From: a virus
Reading direction: 5' to 3' (one strand)
Virus record (IMG/VR): IMGVR_UViG_3300025120_000704
Coordinates: 1-20,891 of that record
Length of the DNA stretch: 20,891 nt
The notes beneath the pieces are model-generated. The model had not been told where the DNA came from. It did not search any database and saw only the letters and a program-made list of their open reading frames with translations. Below, piece after piece: positions 13,201-20,683 of this stretch; position 1 is the first letter of the stretch, and each line of letters opens with the position of its first letter. A program made the translations under genes and the position numbers.

Positions 13201-14403
13201 CTACACGGGCATCATCATGGATGGGTCAATTGCCGGAGGTTGCTGAGTAGACCCGTTCCTTAGACCTCGGACTTTTCCAATCAAGTCGCGCAGCTCACGC
13301 GCACCTGATTCTGTGTCACCGTTACCCAATCCAGAGACAACGTCTGCGGGAACGATGTATTCACCCTCAGACAAAGCAACCTGTTCCATCCCGTCAATAT
13401 TCCCCGGTATAGAGTCACTCATTCCGTCGCTACGGAACTCATCCATACCCGACTCGATGCTGCGGATCACATGTTCTTGAAGGCTCATTAGTTCGTCTTC
13501 GCCAAAGGCTTCTACAAATCTTTCAACAGCATCTTCGGGATTCGGGTGGTTACCCTCAAGAGCAGCTTTCGCTTCCATGACAATTTTTAGCATTTCAGAT
13601 TCTGTGCCCGAAGGTGACTCCATAGCCTCCTCCTCCATCATCATCGACATCTCTTCTACACGGGGGTCCATCATCATCGACATCTCTTCTACACGGGGGT
13701 CCATCATCTCGCCCCCATCTCGGTACCCTTTTATCAGCCCGCCATTCTGGTATCGAGGGACAAGTCCACCCCCAGCCATGCCAATAGACATTCCAGAATT
13801 GGCTTTCCCGCCACCTCCTCCGAGCCTTCCTCTGGACGACTGAGTCATCGGAGTTCGGAACATGCCATACCCGCTGTAAGCAGCGTCCTGCATCATTTGA
13901 TTCAAATGGCGATTCGACGACTGAGACATCGGAGGCCGAGACATGCCATAGCTCATTCCTGAGGAACCTAACCCCTCATCCATCTGGCGAAGCTGATCCA
14001 TCAGAGACCCTCTCGCATCCATCATTTGCTGGCGTTGATTATTTCGATTAGCAATGGACTGATCAGACTCAATCATACTCGCCTGACCACCAGGGTTAGA
14101 TTTCATATACTCGCCGAAGTCAGAAGTAGTGATGACACCATCATTGTTAAAGTCGGAGAATGCATCGTAATTAGCATCCCCCTTCTTCGAGTTAAGGGAT
14201 GCCTGAACAAATGACTGACCAGTATTAGCCATGGGCGCACCTGTTCCAATTTGAGCGGCTTGGGGCTGAGGAGCGACGGGGCTTCCGTAACCAGAGGATG
14301 GCATTCCAAATGTGCCAAACCCACCCTGGCCTCCGGTGTTGAACCCAGGACGAAATGCCTGCGTCACGCTTCTGCTAAATTGATTGTCTACATTACCACC
14401 CAT
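13201..14403 (-). CDS. Probable internal virion protein with EF-hand-like loop and 'LSEGEYIVPADVVSGLGNG' motif (400 aa)
   Basis: The protein is low-complexity and rich in Met, Gly, Ser and Gln. Residues 84-95 form a textbook calcium loop (D-F-N-N-D-G-V-I-T-T-S-D; ligands D84, N86, D88, T92, D95), as in EF-hands and dockerins. Residues about 150-200 hold a duplicated 'YGM.R.PM.QSS' element. Around 206-230 is 'GGLVPRYQNGGLIKGYRDGG', followed by two copies of an 11-residue acidic Met-rich repeat. The C-terminus has 'LSEGEYIVPADVVSGLGNG', which I recall from marine phage proteins encoded near ejection genes. The gene has the strongest ribosome site in the window (AAGGAG, 6 nt before the ATG), suggesting high expression. 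A capsid-internal or tail role is inferred from its neighbours. Confidence 0.6.
   Translation of the reverse strand: MGGNVDNQFSRSVTQAFRPGFNTGGQGGFGTFGMPSSGYGSPVAPQPQAAQIGTGAPMANTGQSFVQASLNSKKGDANYDAFSDFNNDGVITTSDFGEYMKSNPGGQASMIESDQSIANRNNQRQQMMDARGSLMDQLRQMDEGLGSSGMSYGMSRPPMSQSSNRHLNQMMQDAAYSGYGMFRTPMTQSSRGRLGGGGGKANSGMSIGMAGGGLVPRYQNGGLIKGYRDGGEMMDPRVEEMSMMMDPRVEEMSMMMEEEAMESPSGTESEMLKIVMEAKAALEGNHPNPEDAVERFVEAFGEDELMSLQEHVIRSIESGMDEFRSDGMSDSIPGNIDGMEQVALSEGEYIVPADVVSGLGNGDTESGARELRDLIGKVRGLRNGSTQQPPAIDPSMMMPV
13634..13709 (-). repeat. 33-bp in-frame tandem repeat (2.3 copies), Met/Glu-rich
   Basis: The blocks 13634-13666 and 13667-13699 are identical, and ten further bases (13700-13709) begin a third copy. 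Each unit encodes 11 residues, M-D-P-R-V-E-E-M-S-M-M in circular permutation, so the expansion keeps the frame. The product is acidic and methionine-rich. Confidence 0.9.
13835..13951 (-). repeat. Diverged 36-bp direct repeat spaced 81 bp
   Basis: The segments starting at 13835 and 13916 agree at about 31 of 36 bases (gacgactgag.catcggag…acatgccata). The 81-base offset is 27 codons, so the duplicated peptide 'YGM.R.PM.QSS' stays in frame. It looks like an older duplication than the neighbouring 33-bp repeat. Confidence 0.75.
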
Positions 14404-14405
14404 CG

Positions 14406-15656
14406 TTATCTCCTTCTTAGGGAAGCTAGACCGCCCTGGTTAAATGGCAGCGTCACGCCAAATCTGTGCATTCCGCTTGGGTTAACGCTTGGCCTAATCT
14501 TAATCTGAACAGGCTCTTCGCTTAAAGGATTGTACTTCCCTGGTAAAGTAGGATCAGTAATCCTCTTAGCTAGTTCCGCTAGTCGAACAACTCGTTGTAT
14601 TGGAGTCTCAGGTTGAGCGGATCGTTTTTTAACTTCACCACCGTTATTAGCAGCCCAACTAATGCCAGGAGAAGAAGACCAAGTCTTATCGTAAGGCCCC
14701 TCATATCCAGCCAAGTAATCTTCTTCATCGTACTCAGACGGAAGCAGTGCTTCTGTCGCCATGACTGGGGCTATGTAATTAAGAGGATTCCCTGCATACT
14801 CCTTGAGAGCCTCACGACTAACAGAATCCGCCAGCCCTTCCTGGGTAAACTCGCTAGCAACCTGATCAATAAAACCAGGGCCTTCAGCAGGGGGAGTGTT
14901 AGTCGGCGCACCTGACATCTCTCCGGCGTTAACGGTCAGGGCCTCCCCGGAAAATTCGGCGAAACCGTCTGGCGCAACTCCGCTTGCTGATGCTCCAGTT
15001 ATATCTGCCGCTGTCTGACCAAAAGGCATGACTCCAGGCCCTCTCGGTGCTGACACAATCATTTCTTCTACTCCAGCCTCTGCCGCTTCTTTAAAAGCAG
15101 TGTCCATGGCTGCCTGTTCTGATGTCTTTCCCACTACCTCGGTTGTTCCTGTCTTTACTGCCTCGGCTGTTCCTGTCTTTACTGCCTCGGCTGTTCCTGT
15201 CTTTACTGCCTCGGCTGTTCCTGTCTTTACTGCCTCGGCTGCTCCTGTCTCAAGGGCACCCTGCACACTAGCATCTACAAGCGTATTCGCGGATGCATCA
15301 AGAGCGGCTTGAGTGCCAGCTTGAGCGCCTGACCCCATGGCAGCACCTAAGCCACCAGTCAATGCTCCAGTCGCCATACCAATACCAGCACCCTGAAGAA
15401 TCCCTTGCCACAAGGGAATCCCCTTCTGCTCTGCGGTTATGCCGCCGGAAGTAGCTCCTAGGATCGCCCCGATAATAAGTGACGTTATGATACCGGCTTC
15501 AGGCTGACCGGTCTCGGGATTAGTCGGAAGCTCACCAGAGGGAAGCAATGATCCCAGCCCCGCAAGCTCTGCTTCATTAACATGAAGTATGCGGGTATCT
15601 CCGAAGCGACCAGCCTCGGAAAGATCCTTTGCCATCTTCTCGTATTTTTTATTCAT
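14406..15656 (-). CDS. Probable ejection / internal virion protein with glycine zipper (416 aa)
   Basis: Residues about 15-60 carry 'AGRFGDTRILHVNEAELAGLGS' and 'PTNPETGQPEA', a pattern ('GR.GDT.L.HV…E…L', 'NP.TG.PE') seen in many marine phage virion proteins. Residues about 54-112 form a glycine-zipper hydrophobic stretch (IITSLIIGAILGATSGG, GAGIGMATGALTGGLGAAMG), suited to inserting into a membrane. It is followed by an Ala-rich region with a tandem 8-residue repeat (T-A-E-A-V-K-T-G) and a long low-complexity stretch. The C-terminus ends 'FNQGGLASLRRR', a GG motif shared with two neighbouring proteins. The ATG at 15656 has AGGA 6 nt upstream. The likely role is in the channel that carries DNA and proteins through the host envelope. 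The exact function is unknown. Confidence 0.6.
   Translation of the reverse strand: MNKKYEKMAKDLSEAGRFGDTRILHVNEAELAGLGSLLPSGELPTNPETGQPEAGIITSLIIGAILGATSGGITAEQKGIPLWQGILQGAGIGMATGALTGGLGAAMGSGAQAGTQAALDASANTLVDASVQGALETGAAEAVKTGTAEAVKTGTAEAVKTGTAEAVKTGTTEVVGKTSEQAAMDTAFKEAAEAGVEEMIVSAPRGPGVMPFGQTAADITGASASGVAPDGFAEFSGEALTVNAGEMSGAPTNTPPAEGPGFIDQVASEFTQEGLADSVSREALKEYAGNPLNYIAPVMATEALLPSEYDEEDYLAGYEGPYDKTWSSSPGISWAANNGGEVKKRSAQPETPIQRVVRLAELAKRITDPTLPGKYNPLSEEPVQIKIRPSVNPSGMHRFGVTLPFNQGGLASLRRR
14410..14415 (-). promoter_or_regulatory. Strong Shine-Dalgarno (AAGGAG) for the 400-aa gene
   Basis: On the minus strand AAGGAG lies 6 nt before the ATG at 14403, inside the end of the upstream gene. 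It is the closest match to the canonical site in this window. Confidence 0.85.
15148..15243 (-). repeat. 24-bp in-frame tandem repeat, four copies
   Basis: The unit 5'-cctgtctttactgcctcggc-3' plus 'tgtt' (plus strand) occurs at 15148, 15172, 15196 and 15220. The first three copies are identical and the fourth differs by one base at 15242. A more diverged copy precedes it at 15124-15147. On the coding strand each unit encodes A-E-A-V-K-T-G-T. Nucleotide identity, including third positions, points to recent expansion by strand slippage. There are no spacers, so it is not a CRISPR array. Confidence 0.95.
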
Positions 15657-15664
15657 AGTAATTC

Positions 15665-16072
15665 CTAAGAAGGCCCGTAGCCCGTGGACATCTCGACGCC
15701 AAAGGCAGTGATGTAAAGATTCCCGCCAGCATCTACTTCACAAACAAAATTAAGAACAGATTCAGGCGGCAGAGTCATATTCATATTCAAAACAGAATTC
15801 TGACCGTTATAGAAATAAAGACCGGTCATTAAATTCTGCGCTGTCGCACCAGCGTTACTTAAAGTAAGTTTCCCTGTCATGAGCTGGGCATTAGTGCCGA
15901 CATAAGAAAACACTACAGACGTGACAAGGGTCTGCACCTGTTGAGAAACAGCCTTAGGAGAAACTTCCACCGAGCCATAAGAGGTAGATGAAGCAGCCGG
16001 GACTGTGTAAAGAGCAGTGGTCCCGGTAGAATCAATATCTGCTTGACCTAGTATTTTATATGAATCAGACAT
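15665..16072 (-). CDS. Small virion protein with 'YKILGQ…LYTVP' motif (135 aa, function unknown)
   Basis: This short protein begins 'MSDSYKILGQADIDSTGTT' followed by 'ALYTVPA', a pattern I recall from small proteins of many marine phages, usually placed among tail or capsid genes without an assigned function. It has no cysteine-rich or membrane segment apart from one Cys near residue 113, and alternates polar and hydrophobic residues as in a beta-sandwich. This would suit a decoration or spike protein. I see no clear ribosome-binding site before the ATG at 16072; it lies 3 nt after the preceding stop, so translation probably relies on reinitiation. A single-domain jelly-roll is a plausible guess only. 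Confidence 0.6.
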   Translation of the reverse strand: MSDSYKILGQADIDSTGTTALYTVPAASSTSYGSVEVSPKAVSQQVQTLVTSVVFSYVGTNAQLMTGKLTLSNAGATAQNLMTGLYFYNGQNSVLNMNMTLPPESVLNFVCEVDAGGNLYITAFGVEMSTGYGPS

Positions 16073-16075
16073 AAA

Positions 16076-16606
16076 TCAGTGCAAAGCCCTTGCTATCTCG
16101 ACCCATACCACTCCTGACCTGATAAGAGTTACGTTGTCGTGTGCGTCATCAATCACAACAGTGCTAGTCGTAAGCTTTATAGAATTCGCCCCAGCCCCAG
16201 TCTCCTTTAACGTAACATCAGTGTCATCGCTGAAGGCCATAAGAGTAATGACATCGCCATCACTACCGCCAATGATGTACTCCAAGTCTGTAGTGACAGA
16301 TGGCTGCAATTTCACAAGACGATGACCTGTGTAATGAATTGATTTCGCAGTAGTGTCAACCACCGCCGTTACCCCAGGGCCAAATCTCAATCCGAGTGAA
16401 AGTGGGAAATTTCCTGAATACGGTCGGAGTAGGAGAGACTCGCGCTTCGACGCAGGAGAGGCTGCCCCTTCGTTGGCACTCTCTGATGAGTTAACCGCAG
16501 ATGAAATCTCAAGCAGGTATGTCTCAAGGTTTCTTCTAAACTGAGACTCTTCATCCTGCGAATAGTTATTCCCAGGCAAGCCAATGGGTCTGAAGTTTAC
16601 GCCCAT
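16076..16606 (-). CDS. Small virion structural protein, beta-rich (176 aa, function unknown)
   Basis: I do not recognise a named family. The first 60 residues are polar and probably helical (QDEESQFRRNLETYLLEISSAV). The remainder is beta-rich, ending in 'IDDAHDNVTLIRSGVVWVEIARAL', a strand-turn-strand end common in small phage head or tail spike-like proteins. A helical anchor followed by a beta head would fit an attached fibre or a connector. Its ATG overlaps the nozzle gene stop by one base (TGATG). Its place between the nozzle gene and another small beta protein implies a virion role, but this is inferred from context only. Confidence 0.6.
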   Translation of the reverse strand: MGVNFRPIGLPGNNYSQDEESQFRRNLETYLLEISSAVNSSESANEGAASPASKRESLLLRPYSGNFPLSLGLRFGPGVTAVVDTTAKSIHYTGHRLVKLQPSVTTDLEYIIGGSDGDVITLMAFSDDTDVTLKETGAGANSIKLTTSTVVIDDAHDNVTLIRSGVVWVEIARALH

Positions 16607-18993
16607 CAGCGCATCCCATCCGGCTGAGTGTCAATCCTAACATCGCCTAGACGCCACTGAGCAGTTGAGTTAGAACCTGAAACCTTGATAGCTGCGGCCC
16701 TAGCTCTTCCCCTTACCTGCATACTCTGCACATACGAATTCGAGTCACTCCCAGCACCTACCGTGTACTGCCTAATAACAGTGGGGTTGGTTCCGGTGGG
16801 ACCAGCGAAGTTGGCAGTTACTGAAGCTTTCTCCGAGGCGCTCTCACCCGGATAGTACTTGCCATTAATTGATATAGTTACAGCACTACTGCCAGAAGAA
16901 TTAAACATCAAAAGATCAGGCATAATCCGGCTGTAGAAGGAAAGCTCATTCCCGTCGGATATCTCCACATCGCCACTCTCAACGAAAGACTGCAAAGCAC
17001 TTCCTTGGGCAGCGGTGCCGAAGTCGTGCTTCATCACAGCAGTCTTCTGGACATTCGCCCCGGCTCTACTCCCAACATTCGATGGGTTGGAATCGTACTG
17101 ATATATGTACGCTGCCATCGGAACATCAGTGATTACCGCATCCCTCCAAGCAGTCCTGTTGTAAACAGAAGACTGAAGAGCTGCATCATTGTCTAAAGCG
17201 GACATGTCGAAGGAGCCGATAGTCCAAGTCTGATTTTCGTAGTTGAAGCAGACGAAACGATTAGCCTCAAAGGATCCGTTACTCGTCCCAGACTTGGACG
17301 GGTAGAACCAGAAGATCTCTGAGAACTTAGAATCAACCGCAGCAAAAGACTTGTTAGCCTGATCCATGTTTATGTCATCGTAGACATAATCCGCGACGGG
17401 GCATTCTAATGGCCGGACAGCACCACCGCCGTACACATAGAACCCGTCATTGCCCATGAAGAAGACTGAACTGGCTGCATCAACAGCCGTCTTATGGGAG
17501 AGGATCTCTACATTCTGAGAGATCAACGAGAATGAGAAGATATCGGGAGGACCGATAAATCTCATCGAGTACACGGCAGCATCAGTGAAGATCACCACCT
17601 CATCCTTGGTGGAGACTGCACCGATGATTCGGCTCCCCACTCTCAGGACTTGACCACCAGCAGTATTGGTCGGAGTTGGCGTCCAGTCGAATGGGTTATT
17701 CTGATCAGACCACCGGACCAGCAAGGAGTTCTGGGTCGTCCCGCCTATGTCGTTAGTACCGAAGCCTACGCAGCTACCGTCTCTCTTGCTGATAAGAAAA
17801 CTGTCCACAATAGTGGGGGGATCAGATGCACCCGTGAAGTTCGTCGAGTTAATCTCTTTAACAACATCACCAAGGCTGAACGTACCGCCGGAACCAGGGA
17901 TGCCATTCACGGTACTGGCGCTGGTGTCCCAGTAATAAAGTGGGCTACCAGAGTTTGCGAATATAATATCTTCACCGTAGTTATCGATGTAGACCCTTCG
18001 AGCTTCTCCAGTCAGGACAGGAGAAGCAGAGGCTTCGCCCCACCCCCTGCCTGTCGTAAACTTACCATTGGCACCCCCGCTACTACCGGGACTTCCACCT
18101 GATGTCGTGGGTCCAGTGAAAGTGAATGAAGTAGACGATGCATGGGTAAGTACTGTGAACTCACTCCCATTCAAATCAGCAGTATTGACACCATTTACTG
18201 TACCAGTCAAACCACTAAAGCGAACAATGTCACTCACTGCTGGCAAATCCGAAGCAGCGCAAGTCGCAGTTAGAGTAGCCGTGCTACTCCCGGTGGTGAT
18301 GTATGGGCTTGCGACATCAGCAATGGAAGTAGTCCCACCCCATATACCAGTGCCCCAGCCCATGCCTACCGTCTGGGCGTTTGATCCAGTCTGAGTTCTG
18401 TAGTGATACCCAACAGAACCACCCTCATACGCTCCAGAAGTAGTAGCAGCATTTACCGTTGACCCTGTAGTCTCATCAACTATCTGAATATAGAATGTAT
18501 CTAGATCGGGAACTTCAGTGATTTGAAACCCTGTTACTTGAGTCAGAATCGAGTCAGTGATCGCTGAGTCTATAGAGGAACCTATGGATACAAAATTGAT
18601 CCAATCGTCTACGGACCTTCCATGACCAACGATCTTTACTTCAACAAAAGGAGAACCGTCAGTCGTCTTGAAAGGATTGCTAACTGTCGATGGAGAAGCT
18701 GTGTCTGAAGGCACAATCGCAGTGATGTCGTAAGGAACGCCACCGACAATGACGTAGTACTTCCAGTTCGTGCCGACAAAAACATAGTTGTTGCCTGAGT
18801 AGTCACGGGAGCTAAAGCAATCCCTACCGATACCCTCAAGGGTATACATGTCGTCCCTGGCCCAGCCGCCTATTGACTCTGCAAAGCCACCCCGGAAGCG
18901 GATGTTGTTGCAGTCATACCAGCGCGCACCAGCAGCATACTCTGTCGAGTTCCGGCTAATCCCAGCAGGTATCTGGAGCTTAGTCAGGGGCAT
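16606..18993 (-). CDS. Tail nozzle / tail tubular protein B-like structural protein (795 aa)
   Basis: The N-terminus (MPLTKLQIPAGISRNSTEY, then 'GARWYDCNNIRFRGGFAESIGGW') is the signature I associate with the large beta-rich distal tail protein of many podoviruses, the functional counterpart of T7 gp12 and P22 gp10 (tail nozzle, beta-propeller). The rest has many short beta strands with GXG turns and blade-like stretches such as 'VVIFTDAAVYSMRFIGPP' and 'SSVFFMGNDGFYVYGGG'. Length is close to T7 gp12 (about 794 aa, from memory). The gene begins 1 nt after the fibre stop with a GGAAG ribosome site, and its TGA stop shares one base with the next ATG, so translation is probably coupled. A role as a generic structural protein cannot be excluded. 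Confidence 0.65.
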   Translation of the reverse strand: MPLTKLQIPAGISRNSTEYAAGARWYDCNNIRFRGGFAESIGGWARDDMYTLEGIGRDCFSSRDYSGNNYVFVGTNWKYYVIVGGVPYDITAIVPSDTASPSTVSNPFKTTDGSPFVEVKIVGHGRSVDDWINFVSIGSSIDSAITDSILTQVTGFQITEVPDLDTFYIQIVDETTGSTVNAATTSGAYEGGSVGYHYRTQTGSNAQTVGMGWGTGIWGGTTSIADVASPYITTGSSTATLTATCAASDLPAVSDIVRFSGLTGTVNGVNTADLNGSEFTVLTHASSTSFTFTGPTTSGGSPGSSGGANGKFTTGRGWGEASASPVLTGEARRVYIDNYGEDIIFANSGSPLYYWDTSASTVNGIPGSGGTFSLGDVVKEINSTNFTGASDPPTIVDSFLISKRDGSCVGFGTNDIGGTTQNSLLVRWSDQNNPFDWTPTPTNTAGGQVLRVGSRIIGAVSTKDEVVIFTDAAVYSMRFIGPPDIFSFSLISQNVEILSHKTAVDAASSVFFMGNDGFYVYGGGAVRPLECPVADYVYDDINMDQANKSFAAVDSKFSEIFWFYPSKSGTSNGSFEANRFVCFNYENQTWTIGSFDMSALDNDAALQSSVYNRTAWRDAVITDVPMAAYIYQYDSNPSNVGSRAGANVQKTAVMKHDFGTAAQGSALQSFVESGDVEISDGNELSFYSRIMPDLLMFNSSGSSAVTISINGKYYPGESASEKASVTANFAGPTGTNPTVIRQYTVGAGSDSNSYVQSMQVRGRARAAAIKVSGSNSTAQWRLGDVRIDTQPDGMR

Positions 18994-18994
18994 T

Positions 18995-20680
18995 CTACTT
19001 CCACGCCATAATTTTCAAGTTCCAATTCCCCTTAGTCATCTGTGAAGGATTGTTGTCCCCACTTGCATAACCAGTCTTAGGGAAGGCCCTCAGAGTTCCG
19101 GCCAAAGCATAAAAGACCTTACTAGAATTAGCGCCATACGTTCCGCCAGATGCATCATTGTTGTTACCAGTGTCGGAGCTAGCCAGACTTGAAAGCTCAA
19201 TCTCATCCCCAACGGCATATCCGTTATCAGTTGCTTCGCAAATTAAAACACAACGAAGAATCCGAGGCACCGCAGAAAAACTATGATCTGCGCTGTTGGC
19301 AGCAAGATTTGCAGAATCATCTAAATCAAATGTGACCTCAAAGTAAGAACCCTGACCATTAACCATGCCGGTATGGTAAGGCTGTCCCCAGTCGTCACTG
19401 TTGGTATTTTTTACGTTAAGGGTACCGCTGTTCTCCCTGATCCCGTGACCGCTCAATCCGGCTGTTGTACCAAAGCTGGCGTAAGCACCCGCATTGCTTA
19501 GATGGAGTGCACTGGATGTCCCTGTCCCTACGAGGACACTAAATGCTCCGTAGCTCGCAGATACAGCACCAATGGTGGCTCCATCAATATTGCCGCCGTT
19601 AATATCTACGCTGGAAAAAGTTGCGAGTGCGGAGAAGTTTGAAGTGCCGTCTACGTCTAGTGTGCCCAGAACTTCAAGCTCAGTGGTCGCGGCAGTAATG
19701 ATCTTCTCAGGCTCATTGTTGGTGTCAAACGTGAGCATTGTGCCAGTACTATCAGAGACAGTTAGTGCGGTAGCTGAAGCAGCATTGAGCCTAAGATCCG
19801 TAGCTTGAGTCGCTACGTCAACCGTAGCCGTGTCAATGTCAAGAGTCTCAAGATCCGAAGTCTCTTCACCGAAAACAATCTTCTTGTTCGCAGAGGTGTC
19901 AAACTTAATGTAGCTGTTAGTTCCTTCAAAGATTTCAAAAGAATCAGCATCATTGTCTCCAATGAGAAGATCAGTAGATTGACTACTTGCGTCTACCGAT
20001 GCTGACTGAATCTCTACTGTGTTTATCCCGCTACCGGGAGCTACCTCAAGATGGTTGTTATCCGTGTCAAAGCGGAGAAACTCGCTGTTACTGGCAGTGC
20101 TTTTGATTTCAAGAGCTGCCGTGAGCGAGTTAGCAAGCGTGATGTCAGCAGCAGCAGGGAATAGAAGATCATCAATCTGGAGCTTGGATAGAAGGTTGGA
20201 GACAGAGTTGTTAGTCAATCCTCCAGAAACAGTAGATCCAGTGAATAAACCTACAACCGCATAGCATCCATTCTGAATGGTAATCGTGTTGGTACTAAGG
20301 CTGCTGTTATTGTTTAATGTGAGAGTGTATGTGCTGTCTAAGTTATTTTGTATAATGTAAACACGGTCAACTAAGTCAGAACTTCCATTCCCCCTAAACT
20401 GGACGTTGGCATTTCCCGAAGGGTTACCATGGAAGGAAAGGAACGCAGACCTTCCTTGACTTCCGTCCGCATAAGCATCAACAGTGTCAGAGGTCTGGAA
20501 TGTAAGAGTCGGAGCAGACCAACTAGAGCCAGCCGGAGGGCTAGCGATGTTGATCTGAGATGCAGTGCCCAGAGCCTGTTCGATTCTCTTCAGGTTCTCG
20601 TTTGTGGACGTGCCCCAGGTACCAGCCTCTTCGCCAGTGCCAATAAGCTTGATCTGATAGTTGCTAGAAAAAGTCGGCAT
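18995..20680 (-). CDS. Tail fibre / appendage protein (561 aa)
   Basis: The protein is low in cysteine, rich in Ser, Thr, Asn, Asp and Gly, and predicted by eye to be beta-structured, as expected for a tail fibre. The N-terminus has the pattern 'Y.IKLIGTGEEAGTWGTSTN.NL..IEQAL' (residues 8-37), which recurs at the start of many marine phage fibres and probably anchors them to the tail. Residues about 188-330 hold three degenerate repeats of about 58 residues, each with an '(L/I).FDT' strand and, in the first two, a 'VD..(S/T)Q(S/A)TDL' turn. The C-terminal third (SGHGIRENSGTLNVKN onward) is probably the receptor-binding or trimerisation region. The ATG at 20680 has an AGGG ribosome site 7 nt upstream, overlapping the end of the adaptor gene. 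Host receptor is unknown. Confidence 0.75.
   Translation of the reverse strand: MPTFSSNYQIKLIGTGEEAGTWGTSTNENLKRIEQALGTASQINIASPPAGSSWSAPTLTFQTSDTVDAYADGSQGRSAFLSFHGNPSGNANVQFRGNGSSDLVDRVYIIQNNLDSTYTLTLNNNSSLSTNTITIQNGCYAVVGLFTGSTVSGGLTNNSVSNLLSKLQIDDLLFPAAADITLANSLTAALEIKSTASNSEFLRFDTDNNHLEVAPGSGINTVEIQSASVDASSQSTDLLIGDNDADSFEIFEGTNSYIKFDTSANKKIVFGEETSDLETLDIDTATVDVATQATDLRLNAASATALTVSDSTGTMLTFDTNNEPEKIITAATTELEVLGTLDVDGTSNFSALATFSSVDINGGNIDGATIGAVSASYGAFSVLVGTGTSSALHLSNAGAYASFGTTAGLSGHGIRENSGTLNVKNTNSDDWGQPYHTGMVNGQGSYFEVTFDLDDSANLAANSADHSFSAVPRILRCVLICEATDNGYAVGDEIELSSLASSDTGNNNDASGGTYGANSSKVFYALAGTLRAFPKTGYASGDNNPSQMTKGNWNLKIMAWK
19690..20117 (-). repeat. Three degenerate ~58-residue repeats in the tail fibre
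   Basis: Aligning the translation by eye gives three units starting near 'ALEIKSTASNSEFLRFDT', 'FEIFEGTNSYIKFDT' and 'LTVSDSTGTMLTFDT'. The first two also share 'SVDASSQSTDL' / 'TVDVATQATDL'. Identity is at protein level only, so the duplication is old. The last unit runs into 'LGTLDVDGTSNFSALATF', which looks like a related but shorter element. Confidence 0.6.
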
Positions 20681-20683
20681 TGT

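Noticed and set aside
15124-15243. Possible CRISPR array
   Set aside because: The 24-bp units are directly adjacent with no spacers and sit in frame inside a gene.
15028-15312. Plus-strand open frame with repeated 'VFTASAVP'
   Set aside because: It is the antisense shadow of the 24-bp repeat in the 416-aa gene. There is no ribosome site or plausible product.
17650-18394. Plus-strand frames opposite the nozzle gene
   Set aside because: They are antisense to a well-supported gene, with no start signal and no recognisable domain.
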